From Phoronis australis (lineage: Eukaryota > Phoronida > Phoronidae): a stretch of 64,000 nucleotides of DNA. A model generated the notes under the pieces. It ran no database searches. It was not told the DNA's origin and was given only the letters and a program-made list of their open reading frames with translations. The first letter of the stretch is position 1. Each line of letters begins with the position of its first letter. A program made the translations under genes and the position numbers. The DNA lies in the NCBI GenBank assembly GCA_002633005.1, contig NMRA01000778.1, forward strand, positions 2,674-66,673, written 5' to 3'. Of this stretch, positions 47,536-59,481 are shown piece by piece.

Positions 47536-50500
47536 GTTTAGGCGGCTGATGTCAGACAATCACTTTTCTTGTCGATGGTTTCATTTTGAGATGTATCCAA
47601 CTCAAAAAGTTGCTTTTCAGCAATAGACGGAGGTTTGTTTGTAATAAATGTGAATGCTGCAGGCAGTGAATTAGAATTTAGATAAGTTGCTTTACTCAGT
47701 GTCTTAAAATAATCATATCACAGCAGGCAGGTATAGTGAGGTCAAGAACATATGGTAAAAGGCAGCCTTATTAGTTCAAGTGACCCTTAATCTGATGTTT
47801 AAATTTGTCTACTAAGCTTTTTACAATGAACTTATTATTGAAAAGTTAAGAATTGCATCTTATTCCTACTCTTAAATATGAACAGTCGAACCATTTGCAC
47901 AAAAATCCAATGGATACTATAAGACTTCTGAATCGTAGAAGAAACTATTTTTTTAATGGTGCATTTGGTATCAATAGCAATGCTAGATTGGTCTGGCATA
48001 AATGTTCTCTATGTCTCTGTTATTGTTTATTGAGTTCTGTCCTCCTTATTCCTTTGTGTAACAATGGACCATTGTGGTTCAGTGTTCAAATCAATTCTTT
48101 ACACAATTCTGCACTATATTAACCATTAGAAATGTTATATGAAGCACTACCAGTCTTCTCTTGTGTGACTGGTTACATGGTTGTATCTTCCTAGATATTT
48201 TAAGCCCATGTGAAATTTACCTAAAGGTTATTGACCATTATGAAAACATACCAGTATGTTGATGTTAAAAAGTCTAGTATATCTTCCACTGCAAACTCTG
48301 CTTTTAGTGGTCTTGTCTCAAACAATAATTCAGTACTTACCGTAATATAGGGGCATGGACCTTGGTAAACCCCAAACTGGTATTTCAGAGCTGCAATTTC
48401 ATGTTTTACATCTTTTAAAAACAACAAAAGCGAAATAAATGTCATTATTTTAATAGCATATTATGCCACAAGACAATAACTTGTTTAAAATTATTTTTGA
48501 GTTTGCGCCCGTTTCATGCTTTTCAATGTACGTTTTAATGTTTTAATATGGAGAAACAGGGACACCTGTTGCCAAAATATAAACCACACATCATCTGTGC
48601 ATTTTTCTTGCGTTGGTAACTTCAGCTCTGATGACTTATTGTACAGAATATAAAAGCTAGCTAAAATGATATGATAAACTTTATAACAGCAATTTGACTT
48701 GAGATCGCCAAAGACATAGTGCACTCATTGTTCAACCAATATCTGAAATATTTGTTTGGTAAGCTACTTGGCTGTTTTCGTAAATTTAAGATAATGTAGA
48801 AGTTTTGGTGCACACACTGTTTTTAGTAAAAAAAGCTCACAATATGAGAGCTGTTTTTGTTAACTTAGATGTAAAAGCCTTGGTTTACGCAATCATTTTT
48901 TTGAAAAAACCAAACTGTATGTGCGGGAGGATTACTGGTGAAATGTGGGGGTAAAACGTGACATTGGAATCATGAACGCTCTGGAATATTGGGAACTCCA
49001 TTTTGGACACCCTATTTTCGAAATCCTGGATAGAGCCCTGGTTCGAAGGATATGAAGTTCATGGTATCATGGGTCCAGATTTTCCTTCGGAACTATAGGT
49101 TCTCCGGTCTGTTGACCCAATACTTAGTGATATTGAACTTTAGTGACCAAAGGGCCTTTGCTCTTGGTTTAGATGGACTGAAGATTGTGGTTCGAATGTC
49201 GTCTGGTCTGAAGATGAAGCACTGGGATTTAGTTATGACCCACGTGACTGTACATAATACCGCAGACCTTTGCTCTGTAGACCGCCATCCCGCATAATAT
49301 TATTGCGGAGATTGACTCCTATTTTTCCACGTAACACCATCAGTGTTGATAAGTCAAAGCCCAAGCTCCAATGCCAAATAATTGCTGGGTGTAAATAGTT
49401 GAGTTTTTGTCAGGAAAATGGCACCTGGCCACTGTATGAGCTTTTTTATGTAGTTTGATGTATGCCTAACTGAATGTTTCTTAGTGATTCCGGGAAATGT
49501 CAAGACTGTATGTTCAGTGTGTCTGGCCTTGTAAGAATTCCTGGAAAACTGCAAAACAATATTGTCAGTTAGCTGGAAGTCGTCAGGCTGCTGGTGGGAG
49601 ACGAGAATGGATTAGGAGATTTGCAAACTGATCGAGAAAAGTTTGAAATCTTTATTCTTGCTGTGAACGGATATTTGTCGGTTTTTCAAACTCCAGCCCT
49701 CGTCCGGTTACACACTGACTGTGGATCAGGAGTTTAATACTGAACAGTTGTAGTTCATGATGGGGATTCCGAATGGAGTCTGTGATGATTTCACAGGACT
49801 GGGAAATATTTTCTCGAAAAACGTGACATTTACGGTAAAGATCAAGGGTTAAACGGTCGTGATTCATGTCTGAATATTTATCAAACAAATCAAATTATTT
49901 AATCGCGAGTATTAGAATTCTTTGTTTAGCCATCATTTTCATCATGGTTCTCTTGGTCGTGTCGTCCAAGCTGTCATTTCTTAAACGTGACATCCACTAA
50001 GTGAGTCCCCTGATCCCAATTTCATATTGATGCTCTCCAACATTTTACTCCTCATCAGCGTTGTCCAGCAAGTGATGACATTAAAAACGTGTGACTTATT
50101 AATTCTGCTTTTGGTGGTTGGCCGTCAACATTATGCGGTGAAAAAAAACACATTTTGAAGGTACACACAGTTGACACTTCCTCAGACTGTGCAGATACTG
50201 TATACCTGTGCAGTGTGCGCTCATTCTTTTAGTCCCAGTCCTTGAAATATAAAACTGCACATATCACAACAGATAACATTGGGTATCGAACAAGGCCTGT
50301 AAGTTTATCACTTTAAGGAAATGCTCAAGAGCGTTTTCAAGTGATAAAGTTTGAAAATTACATGTTTACTTGCCGAGGAAGCTTTGCACTACTTACAAAG
50401 CATTGGACTGCAATGACCATGTTTGTGAATTCAAGTTTGTCTCGGGGGCTGATCCCAAGAAACATTTTTCGTGCCAATTCTGTCTTTACAGAAGTTTCAG

Positions 50501-52359
50501 TGCAGTTGCTAGTATGATCAATACCGATAACCCTGGTTGGTATTCATGGTACTTTATAACTAGCATATACAGCAACATATGTTGGGTAACCCTGTGGCAC
50601 AAGTCACCACCATGTTACCTTAATGTTTTGGTTCCCTCATTTCCTATTGACGTTCATGACAAACAGTAGCCCAGGGCATGTGCAATTGTATACAAGTGTT
50701 TTTTATAAGAAAAATGGTTGGCCTTGTGTGGTTATTTCCTGGTAAGGATAGAATGTTAGAAGAATAGGTCAGGAATTTTTGGCGTGCCAGGGGACATATT
50801 AAACATTAAGTCTTCTATTCTAAAGTTATTTTAATAATTATTCACTGAAGCTGTGATTTTTTGAGTGATAGACATCCCTGTAATATGGTCTTAGTACATA
50901 AAGATGTTGTGATATTTTAAGATCCTTTAGTATTACTACGGTAATTAAAGGGGGAAGTTACTAGTAAAAAATTTGGATGGTTCGTTAAGGGTATTTTTCT
51001 CATAGAACCTTTTTGCCTGTCGCAGGCATGTTGACCAGTGTCCACCAACTCAACATGCACAAGCTGGTGTCAAACCAACTGTGTACTATAGACCATGAAG
51101 CCACAAACCTAATAGGGCTGTCCAGGATTACCTACACTGCCACAGAGCTCTCCTTTGTCCCAGAGATTAGAAAGTGTTTGAAGTGGGGCACATTTTTGTT
51201 TATCTCTTTGATTTCGGGAGGACAAAGAATTTCATGTCATGCATTGTTGGTTATTTGTTCCATTGAACAAACTTTCTCTGGTCAGAGCTGTAGCCCACAA
51301 CACAGCAGTAATACTTCTTTGGCATTGTACCTTTTGGGTGTAAGTTATTGATGAGTTCATGTGTTTCTAATTTAGTAAATGAATTCATGCCTCTCATTAG
51401 TACACACAATAGGTTGACATAGAAGCTCTGCTTATTTTATTTTCACCATTAATCAAGACGAGCTTTTAATTATGTCACAAATATCATGACAGCCTGAATA
51501 GTCTCTAAGTGCCTATCTTTACAATGGCTTATCGTGATTGGCCGACTCAGAGAAAATTTGTCCCCTTATTAACAAAATTTTCACCTTATGGAAATATTTA
51601 AAGCATTAAAATGGTCAATTTTATTCAAGAACATCCCCTTGTGAAGTTCAGATAGTATCACCATCTTTTATGTGTATATTTCTTTAGTAAACCCAGTTTT
51701 TTACTAAAAAATGTTAGCAAGGAGACACTTGTGTTTTCCCTAAGCTCTTAATTAGATTATTATGAAAAGTTTAATTGGTATGAACACCATATTTTCTTCA
51801 GACCTATCGTGTATCTAAACAAAGTTATTTATCAATAAAGCCTTTTTGTTGAAGAATAGATAAAAAAGACTTGAGGACACTTGCCACCACATCCGGCATT
51901 TTCAGTACAAACTTGCGAAAACGAAAAAATCGTGCCAGTGTCCTAAGTAGTGTACTGTACCTAGACAATAAAACCAACACATGATATCTAAAACACGTTT
52001 CCATGTGAACATAAATGTTATGCTGTTAATTCTACTCTTACACAATGTTTCCTAGCCACTACCTTGTGTGTGTACATGTTTATTGATATTGGAAATTGTC
52101 TTTAGCAATGCTTGTCTCTTTATTTACCTGGTCGCTAGGAGACCAGAGAGTTCAGCTCAGTAGCATAGCTGTAGCTACCTGGCTTACCTCCTATTATGAT
52201 TCATAAATGGGTGTACTTCAGGGAAATAACAATGGGGTGACCTCAAACTAAGCCCTAATATTGGGGAATCTGTTTTCCTTCAGTACCCATTATGGAGGAG
52301 GGTTTTTATGTAGTGACTGTTACCCCCATTTGAAATGTAGTAAGGGGAATGACCACAAG

Positions 52360-52416
52360 ATGTGTGTGTGTGTGCCTGGGTGTGCCTGTGCCTGTGCCTG
52401 TGCATGTGTGTGTGTT
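52360..52416. repeat. GT/GCCTGT simple repeat
   Basis: TGTGTGTG passes into GCCTGTGCCTGTGCCTGTGC and back to TGTGTG. The Cys/Ala-rich translation of this tract is an artefact. Confidence 0.9.
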
Positions 52417-53254
52417 GTGAATGACCTGATTGAAAACTGGTTTGTTATTGTGCTAGGAACAAATAAAGGGAAATAATTACCCCTCTATGGGACCACAAAA
52501 TAAGGTATAAATTTGCCTGACTTCCAGGTATCCCAATTATAAGACATGGTCATACTGCCAAGTTGGTGACAGATTGAAAGAGCCAAAATCAAATTCTGCT
52601 GGCTGGCTGTTTTCAGAAACTGTATGGCTTCACTGAGTTAAAAGCTACAGATGTGTGAATGTTTCCCAAAAGGAGCAGTCTTGTCAGTAAACTGCTACAT
52701 AACCTTAGCTGAGGAACAGTGTCATGTGTTTGTTTTAGATTAGGGAATACAAATAGAGTTTTTTACCAAAATGTTGGGAAGATAAACATTATTGGTTAGA
52801 CATTTTGTTTTGTTTCACATGACATTCCTTTTGACAAGGAAAATTTAATTGAATAACGTTTAGAATACAAACTGAATGTGCATTGCAATTTTTAGTTTCA
52901 ATAGGGTTTTGATATTGTTAGGCTTTGGGCAGTGGTTATAGAATGTAAGAACAACGACAGCCGATTTAAATTATGCTTCATGTAAAACCCTCCAATTTCC
53001 CGTCTCTGTTGCCATGAAGAAATAAATTAAGTTTTGTGTGTTTCAAAAAGTATGGTGACCTCAGTCGATGTATAAGTTTTATAATGTTGCATGTTGTCTC
53101 CAGTGTTTCATGTGAAACATCAATGGTAAGCTGGCACCCAATTACAGTTGCTGAGGAAATAAATAATCATGTATTGTTCAAAACTCATCACGTTTTACCT
53201 GCTTTATTAAATATGCAGTGAAGTAATTCAATTCATGTTCAGTTCCATGCCAAA

Positions 53255-53685
53255 AGTGCCGTTTACACTACAAAAGTTGACACGGATCAGCTGACACAGA
53301 ACAAGTTGTTCCAGTGCAAGTATGTGTGTAAACGGGACTGAACTGGAGCAAATTGACACCGCGGTAACAACTTTTGCCACCCGTTTGTGAGGTAGAGCAA
53401 TTTGCGCTAGAAAATCTTGCTCCGCGTCAATTATGTGTCTAAACGCGAAACTGGAGTAAGGCGGAAAGGATCATCTGTATTGCGCTTGTGTAATGACCTA
53501 AATACTGGTTCTCTGTCTCTGCAACTCTCATCATTTGTAAACCTGCGCATGTGTGATCCACTCTCCAGCCTACAATTTCCATCTTGCCATGGTTAGTGAG
53601 TTGTGTGTGTAAACGGCTGCTTGACACCGATCAATTTGCTCCGTGTCAGTTGCGCTGGGACAAAAGTTGATGTCTAAACGGGACT
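53255..53685. mobile_element. hAT-like MITE, copy 2 (SLC44A intron 1)
   Basis: A better-preserved copy of the family at 19631-19966. The left end is AGTGCCGTTTACACTAC and the right end is the complement of AGTCCCGTTTAGACATC. The inverted ends continue through CAACTTTTG. It has several internal GTGTAAACGG sites and no coding capacity. It is 431 bp, and a block at about 53490-53600 is absent from copy 1. Confidence 0.75.
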
Positions 53686-54861
53686 TAGAGCAGGCAGTCT
53701 GTGTCAACACAAAACGTTTCTATCTCCATACCAACAGGGAACGACTGGGTTGGTTGCATATTCCGTTGACCAATGTTCGAAAAGCTAAATTACTATGGAC
53801 GATTTAAAATTGATCACCAAAATGGCATCGCAAAGCAGACCTACCATATTTAAATACTTTGCTGAATTCCGATTCTTATTTTTCATTGTGTACAACATAT
53901 TTACTTAATTGTAAATATCTCAAGGAGGAAAACACCTGAATTAGTTTTTCAAACATTTATTTCATCAGACAGCTTGCGTGCCTGCAGTTCTACATGTTAA
54001 GTATGGTATAGTTGAGCTGCAATCCAAATGAAACGCTGCATAGTCACTGATCGTCTGCACACTACACTTGAATCAGCTGTAACAAGGGTGTCTCATCACA
54101 GGATGGTGCTGTGCTCTCACGCTGTAACTTTGTACATTTTCCATCAAAGACTAATCTGAAGGCAACAAAATGTTGTTGGCAGAATCTGTTGTATTTAATA
54201 GACATTGGTCGTCATTATCGAATTTCTGTGGCCATTGGCTGCAGAAATTGTGACTTTTCTAACACTGCCCTGTATTCTCCATTACACTTCTAGAGGCATT
54301 AGGGTGGAGAAAGGTTCTGAGATCAGCCTGGAACTCCTGCGCAAGTGTATCCTCTGCTGGAGGAGTTTAAACTTCATTGCATAAATGGCAGAGTATTTGA
54401 AGCCTATTTAGTTTGTAACGTCAGATGCTTTGATTTCATTGAATGTCTGGCAGAAAACTGCGAAAATTGGTGGTGTACATGAATATCATGAAGAAGAACA
54501 GATTTTATTGTTTTATAGCTTTAGACAAAGCTATGATAAATTCAAGATCTAAAGTTCCCAAAATGCGTTTTTTATTGTTAATATGTTAAGAGCAGCATGT
54601 TGCAGTTTGAAACATTATGATACTTCCTGAAATTTTAACTGGAGATGACATATAATCTCATTACTATTAAGTGTGAAAATGAAAGTAAATTAAAACCTGG
54701 AATATTTATTATCCTCGTGTTCCATGTTGTTGGACTGACAAAACAGCAGGAAATTTTAAAAGGGCATTAGGTTAGAGATTTCAAGTAATGTCTCACCACA
54801 GAACGTAAAGCTTGGATAAGATGCCTCCTCGTTTTCAAGACGTCTACAGTAAGTAGCTTAA

Positions 54862-55022
54862 NNNNNNNNNNNNNNNNNNNNNNNNNNNNNNNNNNNNNNN
54901 NNNNNNNNNNNNNNNNNNNNNNNNNNNNNNNNNNNNNNNNNNNNNNNNNNNNNNNNNNNNNNNNNNNNNNNNNNNNNNNNNNNNNNNNNNNNNNNNNNNN
55001 NNNNNNNNNNNNNNNNNNNNNN
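54862..55022. other. Assembly gap (161 N)
   Basis: A run of N's separates ordinary intron sequence from the piggyBac C-terminal frame. The true gap size may differ from 161. The missing bases should include the upstream part of the piggyBac element. Confidence 0.99.
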
Positions 55023-55460
55023 GTGTCAAAATACAAGTACCCTATCACCTCACGCCGCTGGTACTTGTACATATTCTGGCATACAGTGCAGATTTCTGTG
55101 GTCAATGCCTGGTTGATGTATCAAAGGGATTTCAAATCCCTTGGTCTACCAAAGAAAGATTTGTCCAAGTTGCGAAAGTTTCAAGCCGAAATAGCAACCT
55201 CTCTTATTATGGTGAAAGCCAAGCGTGGTCGCCAATCCTCTGATGGGAATGGGAATCAAGGCAAGCAGCCAAAAAGAGTCAGGAAAGCGGTTCCTGATGA
55301 TGTTCGAAAGGACAACACAGGGCATTGGCCTATGAAACTGCCTAAGCGAGGGCGTTGCGCGTACTGCAAAGGAGGGTATACAGACACAGTGTGTGAGAAG
55401 TGTGACATCCGACTTTGTTTTAATGAGTCAAGGAACTGTTTTCGTCTTGGTCACCTGTAG
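55023..55460 (+). pseudogene. piggyBac transposase-derived C-terminal fragment
   Basis: The frame enters from the gap without a start and reads KYKYPITSRRWYLYIFWHTV, then SVVNAWLMYQRD. This is the end of the DDE_Tnp_1_7 (piggyBac) catalytic domain, followed by a basic linker (KQPKRVRKAV). It ends in a Cys-rich C-terminal finger: RCAYCKGGYTDTVCEKCDIR and CFNESRNC. There is no stop before 55458, so this part is well preserved. The DDD core is not visible because of the gap. A candidate right terminus follows at 55881-55896. Whether this is a young element or a domesticated gene cannot be decided here. Confidence 0.85.
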
Positions 55461-55880
55461 GACACACATTATTATCAGTAACATTATTGTCATTAGATAA
55501 ATCGGTTGTTCACTTTGTGGTTAACATTGATCATCTACTTCGAAAATAGCGGAACTTCAAGCTATAAATTAGTCTCCACGAAAAAATTTTGAAATGATTA
55601 TTCACTCCCGTTTTGTATTTGATAATCCTATAGTCTCATAATTGTCTTGTCTAAGTGATAAGTATGCACATTAGTTGTTTAGACTAATAAAAGTTTATAT
55701 TTCATTCATTGGTGTTTATACCTTACTGCACCCATTTAAGCCCAATGTTGCAAATGTGCAACAATGCTAATTAATATGATAATTAGGCAATTAGACTTTT
55801 TTTTTGTTTGCACATGATCAAGTAACCCCCAATAACTTGTAAACCACTAACAAAGTATTTTTATTGTGATTTTTTATATG

Positions 55881-55900
55881 CCTGGGTCTTGAGGGGTTAA
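55881..55900. mobile_element. Candidate piggyBac right terminus and TTAA target
   Basis: CCTGGGTCTTGAGGGG is followed directly by TTAA. Read inward this is TTAA-CCCCTCAAGACCC, the form expected of a piggyBac end with its fixed TTAA target. It lies 436 bp after the transposase stop. The matching left end was not found before the gap. Confidence 0.5.
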
Positions 55901-58900
55901 AAATGCAATTGTGACATTGAAGCAGTGTCCTCACCATGATTTTAACGTGATGACTCATCGCACTCAAACTTTGAGCAACCACACTCAAAATTTAACTAAA
56001 ATTCACTTTTGAGCCAACTATTCTATTATTGATTGGCTGACAAAGACATGTTAGTCAAAATCGGGCACATTACTGTCAGAATCTTGCATTTTGTATAGTT
56101 CAGTTCTTTCCTGACCATGACCGAAATATTGAAACAACACTGAGAACACACAACAGGGTGGTCTCAGCCATCCTTGTACTGCTGTCTTTGCGCTAGTGAA
56201 AATATTGAAAAATAGAAAAGACTTCTGAAAAAGACTTGGAATTGTGTTTAAACTCAGCAACAACGCTTTCTGGTATTCAATACTTAGTTTTAGGTAAATA
56301 TTCTAAATCAAAGAACGTAGATACAACCAAATGTTGTAGGTACTTCCGTTGTACTTTCATGTTATGTTAATTAGTCAACTATTTAGGACACGATAAAGTG
56401 GACAAAAGTCATGTAAATAAACAATGCATCATCAAATTAAACGGACATTTATCGATTTTAAAGCCATAAATTTTTTTTCTGGATATTTTTCAAAATCTAA
56501 CATTGTTTTTGTGAATTTATTCTCATTGTCACCTGTGACACATTCTCTCAAATCAAGAACAGTATCTTTACCATTTCAATTTGGTGCAGCAGCAGAGCAC
56601 TCGGTTGCTACAGTGGATCTAGCGAGTTTGATTGCTTGTTATTGATAATTAATATAAAATTTCTTTTCTCAGAGGATGTTCCTTTAATGCTTCACCATTG
56701 TGAGTTCTTGTCCTTCCTTGCCGTCTGACAATTCTATTTTTTTTGCTCTAACTACAGTGTTAGAAGCTCTAGAAAAATGAGAAAAGTGCTATTTTGACAA
56801 ATATTTTGCGTTCAAAATTATGGGGATTTTATCGTACCAAGTTAAAGTTATTATTAATAAATGCAAACTGACTATTTACAGCTGTTGTATCCACTTTGTG
56901 CAGATGGTGATCGGAGTTATTGATATTTTAACATTTATGATTGAAATGCAGTCAGTAAGTTTCCCAGGGCTTGTAAGACGTCACCAGTTTGTATTACAGA
57001 GGCTAGGAAAGGATTATAGCATTAGTTTGTTTTGTCTGTTAATAACTGGTTATGGTGAAAAAGGTGGACAAGTGCGACAAATCTGTGGGAGAGAAGGCTG
57101 AACTATTGAGTCATGGACCAGGTTGTTCTTCTTTTATCCACAGTTACTCAGTTAAACAGTCTGTGATGGTTGATAATTCTACCAGTATTATCTTTTCAAG
57201 GCTTGAATGCAGCAGTAACCTAAAGGCAGTACCCTTGGTATTTGCCGAATTTACAAGAAACAAGAAGCCCAATTTATGCTTGTAGTCGTTTGTTTCAAAT
57301 TTGTTTTATATCCCTAATTAGTGTTTCACTTACGTGACATTGTGTCATTGTTCACATATTATTAAAAATATGTTTGTGAGTTTAAAGTTGTGCCTGAAGC
57401 TTCCTATCACCCAGGCCTTGGGCTAAAAGTTTAACCCCAGGTCTTGTCAGAGACAAGTTCGTGATAAAGTGGTTGTATCAGCCAACAGGTGACAGCAGAC
57501 AGGATTACTTGCTTAGGAATCTGCACAAAATTCACCCATTGTGTCATATCAATTGATCATAGTGTGATTTGGGACCAAAGCACAATGTGCATGCATCTGA
57601 TTGTATAGAACATTGATTCAGCCAGAAATGTTCAGGTCTTGACTGGGTGAGTTTTTATCAGGTTGGACTGTAAGTTTGTCTATCTCTGTATTGATGACAT
57701 TTTGATATGGGTGATCATCCATTAATAGTTCTAAAGCTTGTCTGTTTACATATTTGTCGAATTTACAGTATAAACGTTATCGATATTGGACACTCCCATT
57801 TGTAATGTCATAACATCATCTTAAAATATCGCAGTGTATCCTGTTTTGATTTTGCAATCTGTATTTTTTCACTCAGGGTCCAAATCTAGATTTTTTTTTA
57901 TGCTATGCAATCATATTGGCAGATTTCCTTTACCTCTGGCAGATATTTGTATGGTGATCTTGGTACTTATATTTATTTATCTGCAATACTGTGCCCCAGG
58001 GGGCAGCCCTCCCGCTACAGTTGCTTGCACTACCACCATTGACTCTATTTCACAGCAAAGTTATTATAAAAAAGAATTCATCATTCTTATGCTACCATCG
58101 TCAAGTTCTCAATACTTGTCACACAGTGAGCTGTAACACAAAGCATTGACTCTGTAAAATTTTACCAATTTAGGATAACATGGCAGACCAATGAAAGTTA
58201 TTTTTTCCATTTTTATAGAATATACATTACACCAATTAAATGCTTATTTCATTTTTAAGATCTGTTCTTATTCACATTAAAATTAAAAGCTTTTGAAAAT
58301 TGAAAAAGAACGTTTTTAACAAACGCGTTTGTCGGAGATTTTGCAGTAAGCTAGATGGGTCACAGCGTATCATACATTAACCTCCACATATCTACTTACT
58401 TTAGAAATGATTTACAAACCAATCTTCCGAAATTAGGTTCTGTCTTACTGAGCATTTTTCTTTGTCTGCTATAAAGGAGAGTTGACTTCAAAGGACAGGT
58501 ATGCATGGGGGAAAAAAGAGACCTTCATTCATCATGATGTTAATCAATTTATGGGAGAGAGTGGATAAGTTTTGACGTTGAATTTCACTGCTGGCAAAAA
58601 ATTTTGTCCCCTTTGCGGACAGCTCATCTATGTGGATATGTGCTAATGTTTTACCTCAGCTGTTTCTCCGCGCAGTTTGTTGAAATTGTGATAAATTATC
58701 TTCCAAGTCCTAATTAGCGGCTAGGGGCAACAGTGTGTCATTAACGTATGAGTTTCTTGCATCAGAAATGCTGCTTTAATCTGGTAAAACATTGGATACC
58801 AGTTCGTCTAATTTATTTTGAAAACTACGGCTGCACTTCTATCTCTGGGGTGCTTGCGTGACCAGGGCTTGATTTGGCAACATGTAGGTTGCCAATGCAA

Positions 58901-59481
58901 CCTCATATTTTGCTTGGAGACTGGGTACAAAAAATGTCAAGTCACCACACTAACATCCAAGCATGTACTCAAAATACTACAGGAAGTAAGTTAATGGGTC
59001 ATCAGAACCACTTAACAAAATTCTGAATGGCCTGTTTATGAGTCTGCTTCTGCCTCAGAGTGACCCTGCAGGAGTTATTGGGCTCAGCAAGAAATTGATT
59101 GTTGCTAAGCACATGACTGTCTCCTAACATTCCATTTCACTAAAACAGTTCCGTCTCTGGTTGACTAGTAGACCTTTGCCGAGTTCGCTGGTCCTTCCAT
59201 TCAGCGATAGCGTTCATTTGATTTTTGACTCTTGCCAAGTATTTGTCATTTGTATAGGCCCGGACTTTGGCAACCCCATGCGGGATTTCCTTGAATTGGC
59301 GACCTCAGTTCCGGAAATTTTGCCTGGTTCCATTTGGTAAGCTGACATTATGCTAAGCATAGTGTACCGACTGTTTGACACTTAGGTTCTCACCCTCCAC
59401 CACTGTCTTGTCAGATTGGTATTTGAATGAAAGCCACATACTATATCCCCAGTTACCATCAGGTACATAGTCAACTTATAG
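55901..59481. other. SLC44A intron 1, no further gene seen
   Basis: No domain or exon signal. Open frames up to about 100 codons are AT-rich chance frames. Confidence 0.6.

Larger units (their letters stand above)
42473..53254. other. SLC44A intron 1, first part
   Basis: Apart from the short repeats listed separately, nothing coding is supported. The longest open frames (about 60-110 codons) lack domains, exon borders or ATG starts. The sequence is AT-rich with T-rich runs. Confidence 0.6.
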
